Of a stretch of 64,000 nt of DNA, positions 63,528-64,000 are shown piece by piece. The notes below the pieces were generated by a model, which was given only the letters and a program-made list of their open reading frames with translations, ran no database searches and was not told the DNA's origin. The first letter of the stretch is position 1, and the number at the start of each line of letters is the position of its first letter. Source of the stretch: Mesostigma viride (lineage: Eukaryota; Streptophyta; Mesostigmatophyceae; Mesostigmatales; Mesostigmataceae); the NCBI GenBank assembly GCA_009746045.1, contig RPFO01001623.1:1-64000 (forward strand), read 5' to 3'. The translations under genes were made by a program, and so were the position numbers.

Positions 63528-63936
63528 CCCACATCAAGAACCGGCTCCAGCTGGACCACATGTGCCGCACGGAGGAGACGGTCGCCCGCACTGTGTGCAT
63601 GCTGAACGAGGTGTTTCCCCACCACTGCCGATTCCTGCGGCTGCACTTTGACTTCAGCGTCGTGACGGAGGTGAGAACTTGTATCACTAGCAGCGTCGTG
63701 ACGGTCGTGAGGTGTTGGGCAGCCCCGTTGGGCAGATGTGGGACGTGTAGCAGCGCTGTTGAGGAGGCTGAGATTTGTTGTTCGCTGCATTCATTGCCTT
63801 TGCATGTCGCCGATAGACAGGAGCCATGTGGTCGCGCATGCTGACCGACTACCGCAGTACCATGCGGATTGGAATCGGCGACAGCAGGCCCATGTTTACT
63901 TTGATGCCATGTCTACAAACTGCCTATAACCCCAAG
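63528..63936 (+). CDS. Two candidate exons of a gene running off the window
   Basis: Exon a 63528-63670 (acceptor ACCAG; donor GAG|GTGAGA) reads HIKNRLQLDHMCRTEETVAR, then PHHCRFLRLHFDFSVV. Exon b 63817-63936 (acceptor GATAG; donor AAG|GTGACC) reads TGAMWSRMLTDYRSTMRIGI, then FTLMPCLQTAYNPK. They join in phase 0. The composition looks coding, but no family is recognised. They may be later exons of the gene starting at 61019 or a separate gene. Splice choice is by eye. Confidence 0.45.
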
Positions 63937-64000
63937 GTGACCCCTAGGCTCTTATTTTATAGTAATATGCCGGCGTACACCGGTGCATGTTGTCTCTTAT

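Overview
The window looks like nuclear DNA of a green-lineage (Viridiplantae, probably algal) eukaryote. It has GT-AG introns in nearly every gene, a plant-type cryptochrome, a plastid-type protein with two thioredoxin-fold domains and a transit-like N-terminus, a plant SRC2-like C2 protein, many micro- and minisatellites, and several families of non-LTR retrotransposon debris. No prokaryotic operon, CRISPR array, rRNA or convincing tRNA was seen. Species was not determined. All exon joins are inferred by eye from splice sites, phase and protein similarity.

Layout. 1-7.7 kb (+): the 3' part of a large multi-exon gene of unknown function; its introns carry a recurring ~20-bp motif and tandem copies of exon ends. 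8.2-9.3 kb: a decayed LINE ORF2 and a short retroposon. 10.0-12.8 kb (-): a coiled-coil protein whose last exon supplies a C-terminal membrane anchor. 15.5-20.5 kb (+): a C2-domain/XYPPX-repeat protein whose first intron holds a ~0.5-kb palindrome fused to a ~1.4-kb minisatellite. 24-30.4 kb: three copies of an ORF1-only non-LTR element plus ORF2 scraps. 33.1-35.6 kb: an ORF2 fragment, short retroposons and a MITE. 36.1-47.0 kb (-): a seven-exon plant-type cryptochrome with a 605-residue tail and repeat-filled introns. 47.8-49.5 kb (+): the plastid-type protein, divergent from the cryptochrome. 49.7-58.5 kb: a nest of retroelements with readable target-site duplications, a fourth ORF1-only copy and two GGAT arrays. 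59.1-59.9 kb (-): a single-exon multi-pass membrane protein. 61-64 kb (+): exons of a probable type II membrane enzyme, perhaps a sulfotransferase.

Two themes stand out. First, introns of at least three unrelated host genes contain degenerate tandem copies of the neighbouring exon edge including its splice site. The clearest case is five copies of a cryptochrome exon end with its 5' splice site. This fits introns that grow, or shift their boundaries, by tandem duplication of splice junctions. Second, ORF1-only elements, ORF2-bearing LINEs and a 178-bp retroposon all end in the same small hairpin (core CTCCCAACGGAG) followed by a 4-5-nt tail repeat. That suggests one reverse transcriptase mobilises several partners, as L1 does for HAL1 elements. 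A nested insertion with a 10-bp target-site duplication and an intact empty site nearby supports target-primed retrotransposition.
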